Positions 7,937-15,878 of a DNA stretch of 64,000 nt are shown here, one piece after another. This stretch comes from JANQOZ01 sp045106555 (GTDB taxonomy: Bacteria > Pseudomonadota > Gammaproteobacteria > Xanthomonadales > SZUA-38), in the NCBI GenBank assembly GCA_045106555.1, contig JBGCET010000035.1, forward strand, positions 1 through 64,000. Reading direction: 5' to 3'. The notes under the pieces were generated by a model, which did no database searches, was not told the origin of the DNA, and saw only the letters and a list, made by a program, of their open reading frames with translations. The stretch's first letter is position 1. Each line of letters starts with the position of its first letter. A program made the translations under genes and the position numbers.

Positions 7937-9928
7937 TCAGCATTCGTTGGGCAGGGTAGCGGCAAGCCGCACCACTGCGGAGACCTTCTCGCCATCCTCG
8001 CCGTTCAGCGTAAACGTTCCTGTATCGCAGCTATCCAGGGTTATTTGCAATGTCCCCCAACGTTGCAGGGAGTCGGGTGACGCTGGGGTTTGAAATCGGC
8101 CTTCGCCGCCAATCATCATCTCCAGCGCCAGCGGTTCGTTCCCAGGCACCGGGCCGGACACCGAATTACTCACTAACCATAACCGCGAACCGTCAGCGCG
8201 ATAGCCAAAGTAAAACACCGTGATGGTGCCGCCGGCTTCGATAACATTAAACCCTTCACCTTCCTTCGCTGGATCGAACCACAGGCCGGATGCGGAAAAT
8301 CCTTCAGCCTGGATTGTCCAGGTCTCACTGAACAGCCGTTGCTGGGCGTCCAGCGCACCGGACAGAAACGGTGACCGATCAATCGCCGTAAGCGTTATTT
8401 CGTATTGGCCAGGCAAGTCCGCTTGAAAGTTGAACGTTGCCGTTGTGGCCAGCGACGGGTTTTCGAGATTGGGGGTGGCCGTTGCTGAGGTCATCAGCTG
8501 TCCATCAACTGCCCACTGTGTTTCAACCCCATGGGCCGGCATCAAAAGTTTTGCCGAAAGCGCCAGGGATTGGCCGGCATTAAGCGTGATCGTTTCAGCG
8601 GGTGATGGAATCTGAGACGCGGGTTCAATGACCGAGATACCGTTGTCGGGCAATCCCCAGCCGCCGCCGTACAGAGTGCTGACATAAGTTTGGGCGCAGA
8701 CAGGGCAGAACTCTCTTCCCAATGACCGCATGGCGCATTGCTGAATTGGCCGATACATTCCTTGGCTTTGATAGCGGGCGCCTTCGAACAGCCCAACAAC
8801 CTCCCGAGTGCCAAGATTTGTTGGCGTAGGAATGGCAACAGACTCATCCACCCAACCACGCCACTTCAAATGGGTGCGTCGCGTTTCGTCCGTGGCATTG
8901 GCCTCACAGGGCGGCAGCGACAGATCCCGATCACTGCACGTTGGAGCGTTAGCAAAATCCTCATACTCATCGGTCAGCAGGGTGAACGAATGTCCCCATT
9001 CGTGGATCAATAGTTCGGGCGATAACGGATGGGTGGAAAAGGTGGTGAAAAATCCACCGGCGCCGCCGTAGGTGTCGTCATTCACAATCACGGCAACCCG
9101 GTCCCAAGGAAACGGCGCTTCGGCCGCCACCCGCGCGACAGCGTTTCGATCCACGGTTAGCAGTCGATCGAAACCTGCAGTGCAGAAGGTGCCGTTAAAG
9201 GCGGTATCCACCTCCAGCGGCGCTTTGGGATCGGTGTCCTCGCATCCGGGGTGATCAGCGCCGGATTGGTTAGATCGTACAAAGTAGGGGTGAACGTCAA
9301 GAAACTCCCGATAGGAGCGATAAGGCTCGATGGCGAAAAAACCCTCGAGGGCTCGATCCACATCCTGATGGAACTTGTCTTCCTCGGCAGCGGTATAACC
9401 CTCGCCCATTAACAGCAGATTGACCCGGTTGAGCGATCGCTCGTCCTCAACGGATCCGCCTTTCACCGTGGCTCCGCGCTCCCTCGCGATGCCAATCAGG
9501 TCATCCACTGACCATTGATGAGTCAAGGTGGCCGATTCACCCCAGTGTTGAACCACCACCGAAGGTGCTGATGCGGGAACTCGGAGTACCACCGTTATGG
9601 TGGGTTCGGTGCGGTGATGGGTAGCTGTTGACACCCTGGCCACCACCAGCCCGTTTGCGTCCACCGCCAGCAGGGTGTTGTGCCATCGCTGACTTGATAC
9701 TTTGGCAGGAGTCCGGTGAGACATATCAATTTGTTGATAATAGGTCACCGCTGGCGCCGAATCGGTAACCGAGCCGGGGTTCAACTCCAGCACCAAGTAA
9801 TGGGTCGCAGCGCCATGGGCACTGCTAACGCAAAGCAGCGCTAACAATCCAGCGACGATTGCCACGCGCCATTGAAAATCGGTCTTAATTTGTTGGACGG
9901 CCGAAAAGTGTTGGGTAGCGATGTTCAC
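7937..9928 (-). CDS. Secreted M64 (IgA-peptidase-like) metallopeptidase with shared C-terminal domain
   Basis: A 663-residue exported zinc protease. An N-terminal hydrophobic segment (residues 21-40, ending SSAHGA) is the likely signal peptide. The catalytic motif is HEWGHSF at 309-315 followed by LLTDEYEDF, the HExxH...DEY arrangement of peptidase family M64. Cysteines at 229, 249 and beyond suggest disulfides. After the peptidase domain comes an Ig-like region (about 430-545), then a C-terminal domain (about 552-663) with GLWFDPAKEGEGFN, YFGYRADGSRLWL and WGTLQITLDSC. The same domain ends the serine hydrolase at 63302-64000. The start is a GTG at 9928 without a clear ribosome site, so the N-terminus is less certain. 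It converges on yheS across the MITE. Confidence 0.85.
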   Translation of the reverse strand: MNIATQHFSAVQQIKTDFQWRVAIVAGLLALLCVSSAHGAATHYLVLELNPGSVTDSAPAVTYYQQIDMSHRTPAKVSSQRWHNTLLAVDANGLVVARVSTATHHRTEPTITVVLRVPASAPSVVVQHWGESATLTHQWSVDDLIGIARERGATVKGGSVEDERSLNRVNLLLMGEGYTAAEEDKFHQDVDRALEGFFAIEPYRSYREFLDVHPYFVRSNQSGADHPGCEDTDPKAPLEVDTAFNGTFCTAGFDRLLTVDRNAVARVAAEAPFPWDRVAVIVNDDTYGGAGGFFTTFSTHPLSPELLIHEWGHSFTLLTDEYEDFANAPTCSDRDLSLPPCEANATDETRRTHLKWRGWVDESVAIPTPTNLGTREVVGLFEGARYQSQGMYRPIQQCAMRSLGREFCPVCAQTYVSTLYGGGWGLPDNGISVIEPASQIPSPAETITLNAGQSLALSAKLLMPAHGVETQWAVDGQLMTSATATPNLENPSLATTATFNFQADLPGQYEITLTAIDRSPFLSGALDAQQRLFSETWTIQAEGFSASGLWFDPAKEGEGFNVIEAGGTITVFYFGYRADGSRLWLVSNSVSGPVPGNEPLALEMMIGGEGRFQTPASPDSLQRWGTLQITLDSCDTGTFTLNGEDGEKVSAVVRLAATLPNEC

Positions 9929-10023
9929 GAAACTTAGCGTACTTAAGCTTTCGTAGGTTTGCCAGTGCAGTCCCGAAGACGTTTCTTTATGGCTGTTACG
10001 GTGTTGCCGCTACAATACCGGCC

Positions 10024-12360
10024 ATGGCTGACGTGTTTGTCTCATACTCCAGAAAAGACCGGGATCGAGTGCGGCCGCTGGTGGACGCGCTGGAGCACGC
10101 AGGTCTCAGTGTTTGGTGGGACCGGGATCTGATCTCTGGTGAAGATTTTGGGCGCGCTATTGAGCGAGAAATATCCGCTGCAACGGCGGTGGTGGTGGTC
10201 TGGTCGAAACATGGCGCTGAATCTCAATGGGTTCGCGATGAGGCGAGTCTTGCCCAGCGTCAGAACAAACTCTTTCCCGTCAGTATCGATACCACGGTTG
10301 CGCCGCTGGGGTTTCAGCAGCTTCAGTCGTTGGACCTTTCTGCATGGAATGGCGATCCGGAATTCCCAGAGCTGCAGTTGTTGGCCCAGCGTGTGGGTGG
10401 CAAACAGGATGAAAAACCAGCAAAACCAGTTGTGCCCAACAAGGAAACCCGGGGGGCGCTTTTTAACGGTGTGCTGGCGGTTTTACTGTTGGGTTGTGTC
10501 GCCCTGGCATGGTTTGGCCTTGGCGAAAAGTCGGGCATTGAACGTTCCGACCCAAAGCAACACGATGCCATTCGACTGGCTGTGTTGCCGTTCTCCAACC
10601 TGTCTAACGATGCCGAAGACGAGCTGTTCGTTGACGGATTGTCTGAGGAGCTCTTAAACCGGTTTTCCGCAGTGGTTGGGTTACAGGTGCCGGGCCGCAC
10701 CTCAGCGTTTCGCTTCAAGGGCAAAACCGGAGATCCCCAATCCATCGGTCGATCGTTGAAGGTTGAGTATCTGCTGGAGGGTGCAGTACGGCGCTCTGGG
10801 GACGTGCTTCGGGTGACCTGCGCGCTGATTGAACCTGTCACCGGCTTTACCCGCTGGTCGCAAACCTACGATCGAGAAGTGTCTGATATTTTTCAGGTTC
10901 AGGATGACATTGCGCGGGCCGTTGTCAATCAGTTGCTAGGCGCTATTGAATACGAGGCGACGTATCTTAAGTCGGAACAGGTAGGGGTGTCAGCAGACGC
11001 CCATATCCAGTATCTGGAGGGACGGGCGCTGTGGAGTCGTCGCAGCTCAGCGGCTACTGAGAAGTTTCGCAAGGCAATAGCGATTGATCCTGAACATGCG
11101 CTCGCCCAAGCCTATCTGGCCATTGCAAGTGCCTATTTCATTCGCTCTCCTGACCCAGAAATCAGCCAGTCTCTGAATGCAGCTGTGGCGCTCCGGCCGC
11201 AATCTCCCGACGTATTGTTTGCCCAGGGTTGGGTGGCCGAAATGTTGGGAAAATCCAGCCAATCCAGCTGGGAACAGTTTTATCAAATGGCGTTGCGGGC
11301 CAATCCGCGAAGTGTGGAGGCGCTTTATGCGGTCTATCGGCTTAGTAAAGACCAAACCTTGCTGGAAACTGCGCTAGGCATTGATCCGGCCCATGTGCCG
11401 TCCATTTCTTCTTTGGCTGCTGAACGTTATCAGCTCAACGATATGGCGAGCGGCGGTGCGGTATTGGATCAAACGTACGCAGCGTTCCGCGATTTCCCCA
11501 TCGGGGACCTTGCAGCTATCGCCAAAGACTACGGTGATATCTCAAGAATGGCGCGCCTGGTCTTTGCCGATTGGTCTCGACGCGAGAATTCTGACCCGTT
11601 TTCCCTGGCCCTGGGGCCGACGTTGCTGGCCGATTTTGGCCGCTTTGACGATGCGCTGTTTTTCGCCTCCCAGAGCCCTGGACCATTTGGTCAACTAAAT
11701 GCCGCTGCGCTGCGGGAAGACTACGACCAGTATATTGCTCTGTCCCGCGACCCGCAGGTGCCCGGGGCGTTCCGGTCTTTTGCTCATGCGTTGGGTCTGA
11801 CAGCAAACGGCAATCCAGCCGACGCGCTGGAGGTCTTGCAAAGGCGATGGCCAGAAGTCTTTACAGGCCAAAACTCTGGCGTGGATTCTGGGCGCTTTGG
11901 CTCCAGCGGAGATTGGGTCGCGATGCTCGGCGCAGTGGCTATGAGCCGGATAGGAAAGGAAAGGGAATCGGCACAGCTTTTCCGCAAGATCCTTGCGTCA
12001 ATTGAGAACAATATGGGGTCGGAGTTAATGTTCGACAGCTGGAGCGCTGCAACGCACCGGTCTATTGCCCACGCCAATCTGGGAAACCGGGATCAGGCGA
12101 TGGCGTTTTTGCAACACGCTTATGATCGCGGTTTTCGGTTTCCTCGGTCGTATGGGTGTTCGTCATGTATCTGGCCCGCCATTGATGACCCCATTGGGTT
12201 TCTGGCACCGCTGGTGGGTGACCCGGAGTTTCAGGCGTTTATGAAGCGCCTGAATCTGGAAAATGAACGGCTGATGGCAACCATTAACGAGCGCTACGCA
12301 ACGTTTGATACGTTCCAGGCGGCGAGAGACGCGGCAAGTGAGCGTGCAACCGGCGAATAG
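10024..12360 (+). CDS. TIR - transmembrane - TolB-like - TPR protein
   Basis: A 778-residue protein with an unusual domain order. Residues 1-130 are a TIR domain (DVFVSYSRKDRD, GLSVWWDRDLISGEDF, then SQWVRDEASLA). Glu73 in WVRDE sits where NAD-cleaving TIR domains carry their catalytic Glu. A single membrane helix follows at about 145-166. Residues about 180-310 are the TolB/FlgO-like domain that precedes TPRs in bacterial adenylate-cyclase-like proteins (LAVLPFSNLS, FVDGLSEELLNRF, EYLLEGAVRRSGD, FQVQDDIARAV). The rest is a TPR-like array. TIR would be cytoplasmic and the TolB/TPR part periplasmic. It could be a signalling or NAD-hydrolysing defence protein, or just a scaffold. The ATG at 10024 starts the TIR domain directly. 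Transcribed alone. Confidence 0.85.
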   Translation: MADVFVSYSRKDRDRVRPLVDALEHAGLSVWWDRDLISGEDFGRAIEREISAATAVVVVWSKHGAESQWVRDEASLAQRQNKLFPVSIDTTVAPLGFQQLQSLDLSAWNGDPEFPELQLLAQRVGGKQDEKPAKPVVPNKETRGALFNGVLAVLLLGCVALAWFGLGEKSGIERSDPKQHDAIRLAVLPFSNLSNDAEDELFVDGLSEELLNRFSAVVGLQVPGRTSAFRFKGKTGDPQSIGRSLKVEYLLEGAVRRSGDVLRVTCALIEPVTGFTRWSQTYDREVSDIFQVQDDIARAVVNQLLGAIEYEATYLKSEQVGVSADAHIQYLEGRALWSRRSSAATEKFRKAIAIDPEHALAQAYLAIASAYFIRSPDPEISQSLNAAVALRPQSPDVLFAQGWVAEMLGKSSQSSWEQFYQMALRANPRSVEALYAVYRLSKDQTLLETALGIDPAHVPSISSLAAERYQLNDMASGGAVLDQTYAAFRDFPIGDLAAIAKDYGDISRMARLVFADWSRRENSDPFSLALGPTLLADFGRFDDALFFASQSPGPFGQLNAAALREDYDQYIALSRDPQVPGAFRSFAHALGLTANGNPADALEVLQRRWPEVFTGQNSGVDSGRFGSSGDWVAMLGAVAMSRIGKERESAQLFRKILASIENNMGSELMFDSWSAATHRSIAHANLGNRDQAMAFLQHAYDRGFRFPRSYGCSSCIWPAIDDPIGFLAPLVGDPEFQAFMKRLNLENERLMATINERYATFDTFQAARDAASERATGE

Positions 12361-12420
12361 GGCGCGGTATAGGGTTTTCCCTATCAGGTTTTGAGAATTC
12401 TCCATGGTAATTTCGATTCC

Positions 12421-12780
12421 ATGGAACTACACGAACAGGCACAGGCCATTGCCCGAAAACTCCACATGGTCAACGACGCTGATCAACTCGGTCGGCTACA
12501 GGATCAACTGCTTTCCATGGTGCTTAGCTGTGCCCATTGGCGTCGCTCCCTGAACCCGGGACGAACGTTAGGCGGGCTCACTGCAAGCCACCTGGCGTTA
12601 ACCAGCAAAGAGCGCATCGCCGCGCGTAAAAAGCTTCTTGAGGACGCCCAGCTGGACGTCTATGAGTTTTCTTTGGTGGCCAAGACTGGGCCGTCGGGAG
12701 CCGTGGTAACTCAGGCGGTTTGTCTGTCAAACCCGTCGATGGATGCCAGCCAATTTGTCGGCGTGTCGCTGAGCGGTTAA
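12421..12780 (+). CDS. Small hypothetical protein (119 aa)
   Basis: A cytoplasmic-looking 119-residue protein of no family I recognise. The N-terminal half is helical and charged (LHEQAQAIARKLHMVNDA, LGRLQDQLLSMVL), followed by a basic segment (SKERIAARKKLLEDAQ) and a mixed C-terminal part. I use the ATG at 12421; a TTG at 12391 would add 10 residues. Neither has a convincing ribosome site. It follows the TIR gene by 60 bases in the same direction and may be cotranscribed, although a short ATAGGG-TTTT-CCCTAT hairpin lies between them at 12369-12384. Confidence 0.5.
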   Translation: MELHEQAQAIARKLHMVNDADQLGRLQDQLLSMVLSCAHWRRSLNPGRTLGGLTASHLALTSKERIAARKKLLEDAQLDVYEFSLVAKTGPSGAVVTQAVCLSNPSMDASQFVGVSLSG

Positions 12781-12816
12781 GCCCTGCCGATCAACCTACC
12801 GAAACCTCCCTTCGGA

Positions 12817-13695
12817 TTACTGGGAGCGCTTAATGGCCGGGTAGTACCAAACGTTCAGGATTTTCTGGTCTGCAATTTCATAGACCGCCGTTGCGCTCTG
12901 AGACTGGGCCGAACCATCATCTGTTGTCCAATGAGCCGTTTCCTTGACCGTTACGAAACGCTCATTGACCGACCACTGAGACAGCTCGCTGCGCACAGAG
13001 CAACCATTGGCCATATAGCTCTCAAGTTCCGCCACCAGTTGGTCTTTGTCGTTGGCGGCGGAAGTAAGCTCAGCTCCGGAAATATTCAACCACTGAATAT
13101 CCGGGTGCATGAGCTTTGCGGCCTCGGCCAGGTCACACTGGTTGTAGGCTTCAACGTAGCGCTTAACGAGCATTGCGTTGGCGTCGCTCGGGGGCCTGGA
13201 TCCAGAGGCTTGAGCGCAACGATCAAACGCAATGGCCGATTCTCGGCGGTCGTGGCCCTCGCCCGCACCGATGGTTGCTGTGAGGCTGGCGCCTTCACGA
13301 CGATACTCGATGTACTGAGGGTAATCATGCTGCAAATTTTCAAACCGGACCCACTGAGAGCCCTCAGTAACGCGGGAAAATGCCGTCGCCGTTCTGCCGC
13401 CGGGCTGAGCCAGGTACACAGGCGGCTGGGACTGCAGGTCAATCTGCAGAAATTCGAAGGCCACTGCGCGTCCGTCTCTGAGCGTGCGGTTAACACCCAG
13501 AAGTCGTCCGCCAGCGTCGCTTAACCAATGCTCTTCGGTAGTAACGTCATCGTTTATTGGCGTGCACCATCGGCCGTTCATCCAGTCAAGCGGTGCTGCG
13601 ATGGCGCCAGTCATACCGGTCAATAGCAGCAGCAATGTGTTGCTGAAGGTTCGGCGCAAGTAAGAGGGGCTGGTCAGTCGGGAAGTGATTTTCAC
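12817..13695 (-). CDS. Secreted DUF6265 - SnoaL-like fusion protein
   Basis: I start it at the GTG at 13695, which has AGGAA upstream and a clean signal peptide (basic start, then NTLLLLLTGMTGAIAA). The longer frame to 13923 overlaps the divergent GntR gene and its operator and is unlikely. The mature protein has a DUF6265 domain (about 35-155: LDWMNGRWCT, EHWLSDAGGRLLGVNRT, FENLQHDYPQYIEYRR) and then a SnoaL/NTF2-like domain (about 175-290: LVKRYVEAYNQCDLAEAAKLMHPDIQW). The DUF6265 fold is lipocalin-like; neither domain predicts a reaction by itself. It is probably periplasmic. The two-domain fusion is less common than either part alone. Confidence 0.72.
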   Translation of the reverse strand: MKITSRLTSPSYLRRTFSNTLLLLLTGMTGAIAAPLDWMNGRWCTPINDDVTTEEHWLSDAGGRLLGVNRTLRDGRAVAFEFLQIDLQSQPPVYLAQPGGRTATAFSRVTEGSQWVRFENLQHDYPQYIEYRREGASLTATIGAGEGHDRRESAIAFDRCAQASGSRPPSDANAMLVKRYVEAYNQCDLAEAAKLMHPDIQWLNISGAELTSAANDKDQLVAELESYMANGCSVRSELSQWSVNERFVTVKETAHWTTDDGSAQSQSATAVYEIADQKILNVWYYPAIKRSQ

Positions 13696-13841
13696 GTTCG
13701 TTATTCCTGTCCGTTCCTGCAGTAAACGTCTGTCCGGTTGCATCCTAGCAGGTCGGTTTGGCCGCTCTTCAGCGTAACAGGGAGCTGATAAATAGATCGG
13801 TGACGTCGGCAATAACGTGAAGGCCGTCGGGGATGGTGACT

Positions 13842-13869
13842 TTGACCACCTGTATATACTGTGTATACT
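13842..13869 (+). promoter_or_regulatory. Promoter and operator of the first YtrA-like regulator operon
   Basis: A TTGACC (13842-13847) and a TATACT (13864-13869) lie 16 bases apart, giving a likely start of transcription only a few bases before the ATG at 13880. Within them the dyad GTATA-TACTG-TGTATAC (about 13852-13868) overlaps the -10 box. An AT-rich dyad across the promoter is the expected autorepression site for a YtrA-subfamily GntR protein. Binding is inferred from position and symmetry only. Confidence 0.55.
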
Positions 13870-13879
13870 CAGTTGCCAC

Positions 13880-14254
13880 ATGAGCACTAAAATTGTCCTT
13901 TCCCAGGCAGACGCCCGCCCCATCTATGCGCAAATCATTGACGAGATCAGTCATCGGGTGGCGCTAGGCGACTGGGAGCCTGGGTTTGCCTTGCCCTCGA
14001 TCCGGGAGCTGGCCGCTGAGCTGAGTGTGAGCGTCATTACCGTCAAGCGTGCGTATCTGGAGCTGGAGCGGGCAGGGGTCATCACAACGCGTCATGGCAA
14101 AGGCTCATTTGTCAGCCAACACAGCGCAGTCCAGGACGCCAGGCGAGCGGAGCTTGAGCGGCTGCTGGGTCAGACCGCGGCGCTGGCCGCCGCCATGCAA
14201 ATGACCGACGACGAACTGATCACGTTGCTGCAGCAAATGCTCAAGCAACGCTGA
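13880..14254 (+). CDS. GntR-family transcriptional regulator, YtrA subfamily
   Basis: A 124-residue repressor: winged helix-turn-helix at the N-terminus (PIYAQIIDEISHRVALG, LPSIRELAAELSVSVITVKRAY, GVITTRHGKGSFV) and a short C-terminal helix for dimerisation with no ligand domain. That is the YtrA subfamily, which controls ABC exporter operons in response to cell-envelope stress or peptide antibiotics. The ATG at 13880 places the operator just upstream; the longer frame from 13817 would run through the promoter. The ABC ATPase begins 26 bases downstream, so regulator and exporter form one operon. Confidence 0.85.
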   Translation: MSTKIVLSQADARPIYAQIIDEISHRVALGDWEPGFALPSIRELAAELSVSVITVKRAYLELERAGVITTRHGKGSFVSQHSAVQDARRAELERLLGQTAALAAAMQMTDDELITLLQQMLKQR

Positions 14255-14280
14255 ATAAACCACTTTTTGAGGAACCGCCA

Positions 14281-15198
14281 ATGAACGCAATTGAATGTCG
14301 TGGCATCACCAAACGCTATCGAGATTTTTCTTTGGACCATGTAGATCTGACCCTGTCTCAGGGGTCGGTGCTGGGGTTTGTAGGACCCAATGGCGCCGGG
14401 AAATCTACCACTATTCGCATCATTATGGGGTTGGTCCATCAGGATAGCGGTAGCGTCGAGGTGCTTGGCCACGCTATGCCCCAGCAGCAGGTGGCGGCAA
14501 AGTGGAATATTGGATTTGTGTCCGAAGACATGCGCCTTTATGGGCACCGCACCATCGGCTTCCATCTAGATTTTTTAAAGTCCATCTTTCCCAGCTGGGA
14601 CGACGGCTACGCCGAAACTCTAATGAAGCGGTTTGAGCTTAACCCCACACAAAAGGTCAAGGGCCTTTCCCACGGTCAGCGCGTGAAAGCGGCCTTGTTA
14701 ACCGTATTTGCCAGAAAACCTCAGCTGTTGGTTCTGGATGAGCCCACCACCGGGCTAGACCCGGTGGCACGTAAAGTCATCATGGAAGAAATGATGAGAA
14801 TTATGGAGGACGAGTCGCGCTCTGTTCTGTTTTCGTCCCACAACACGCTGGAAGTTGAGCAGATGTGTGATCACATTGTTTTTATCAACAAGGGAAAAGT
14901 GGTTGCCAGCGAGGATAAAGAAACGTTTCTGGATTCCTGGCGACGGCTGCGGTTGGTGGTAGGTGATGGCTATCAGCCTCCCTCGACGTTGCAGTGCATG
15001 GACTGCCAGCGGAGCGGAAGTCAGATGGTGATAACTGTGTCGAACTATCATGGCGAACTCGAGCAGCAGGTGCGCGCCAGCGGCGCAGAAATTCGCCAGG
15101 TTGAACGGCTCACATTGGAAGAGATTTTTGTCACGAGTGTGGAGTCTCAACGTGACAAGAAAGCCGATTTTCAGGCTGATACGGGAATAGCAGCATGA
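14281..15198 (+). CDS. ABC transporter ATP-binding protein (YtrB-like)
   Basis: A 305-residue ATPase for an exporter of the ABC-2 type. Walker A GPNGAGKST, signature LSHGQRVKAALL (Ser-His-Gly-Gln, a YtrB/EcsA-style variant of LSGGQ), Walker B LLVLDEPTTGLDP and the switch His in SSHNTLEVEQM are all present. Residues after about 215 form the small C-terminal domain of this group. AGG upstream of the ATG supports the start. The stop overlaps the start of the permease gene by 4 bases (ATGA), so the two are translated together. Cargo is unknown; YtrA-linked systems usually deal with peptide antibiotics or lipid-linked stress. Confidence 0.9.
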   Translation: MNAIECRGITKRYRDFSLDHVDLTLSQGSVLGFVGPNGAGKSTTIRIIMGLVHQDSGSVEVLGHAMPQQQVAAKWNIGFVSEDMRLYGHRTIGFHLDFLKSIFPSWDDGYAETLMKRFELNPTQKVKGLSHGQRVKAALLTVFARKPQLLVLDEPTTGLDPVARKVIMEEMMRIMEDESRSVLFSSHNTLEVEQMCDHIVFINKGKVVASEDKETFLDSWRRLRLVVGDGYQPPSTLQCMDCQRSGSQMVITVSNYHGELEQQVRASGAEIRQVERLTLEEIFVTSVESQRDKKADFQADTGIAA

Positions 15199-15878
15199 AT
15201 ACCCTATCGCGATCTGCGGTGATTTCCGCGTTAATCAAAAAAGACCTCGCCATTATGAAAGTACCGGCCATTTGCTACTGGCTGGCGGGACTGGCCGCCA
15301 TTGGGCTGGCGATGGTTTTCGGCGATTCCAGCGGCACCGTGGCGTTCATTTTGTTTGTCTCGGCGCTGGTGGCAACGGGCCTTCATGCCGCTATGCAAAC
15401 GGTTTCCGAGGAACGCCGTGCTCAGAACCTGCCGTTCATACTGAGTCTTCCCATTACCATTACCGACTACACCATCGCCAAGATGGGGGCCAACCTGCTG
15501 CTGGGCGGCGGTATCTGGTTATTGCTGTCGGCGGCCAGTTTTGTGATCTTCCTGGGTGATTCGGTGCCCCATGGCCGGGCGCCCTACATGATTATTCTGC
15601 TGGTGCAGATACTGCTGGCCTACATTGTGGTGTTGGTAACCAGCTTAGTGTTTGAGGGCTTGGCGGCCACCATGACCGCCATAGTGGGAGCGAACCTCGG
15701 CAGTCAGGTGCTGCTGTGGACCATCGCCGGTCTGTACGGTGTTCGCAGCACGATCAATGGGTCAGAGGTGGTCTGGAATAGTACCTACCTCACCATCATC
15801 TCGGTGCAGATTGCCGTGTTAGTCGGGCTGATCGCGCTGACATTTTTTGCCCAATCTAGAAAAACCCGATTCATCTAG
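15195..15878 (+). CDS. ABC-2 type transporter permease
   Basis: A 227-residue inner-membrane protein with about six hydrophobic spans (for example ICYWLAGLAAIGLAMVFG, GTVAFILFVSALVATGL, LLLGGGIWLLLSAASFVIFL, MIILLVQILLAYIVVLV, VLVGLIALTFFA). A cytoplasmic coupling region, SEERRAQNLPFILSLP, is typical of ABC-2 permeases. It starts inside the end of the ATPase gene (ATGA) and its own stop overlaps the GTG of the next gene (TAGTG). This makes a tightly coupled three-gene run of ATPase, permease and quinoprotein. Confidence 0.85.
   Translation: MNTLSRSAVISALIKKDLAIMKVPAICYWLAGLAAIGLAMVFGDSSGTVAFILFVSALVATGLHAAMQTVSEERRAQNLPFILSLPITITDYTIAKMGANLLLGGGIWLLLSAASFVIFLGDSVPHGRAPYMIILLVQILLAYIVVLVTSLVFEGLAATMTAIVGANLGSQVLLWTIAGLYGVRSTINGSEVVWNSTYLTIISVQIAVLVGLIALTFFAQSRKTRFI

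Noticed and set aside
12369..12384. ATAGGG-TTTT-CCCTAT hairpin after the TIR gene as a terminator
   Set aside because: Only six base pairs, AT-containing, with the T-run in the loop and just a short TTTT downstream; too weak to call.
13696..13923. N-terminal extension of the DUF6265-SnoaL gene to 13923
   Set aside because: It would overlap the divergent GntR start and its operator and bury the signal peptide.
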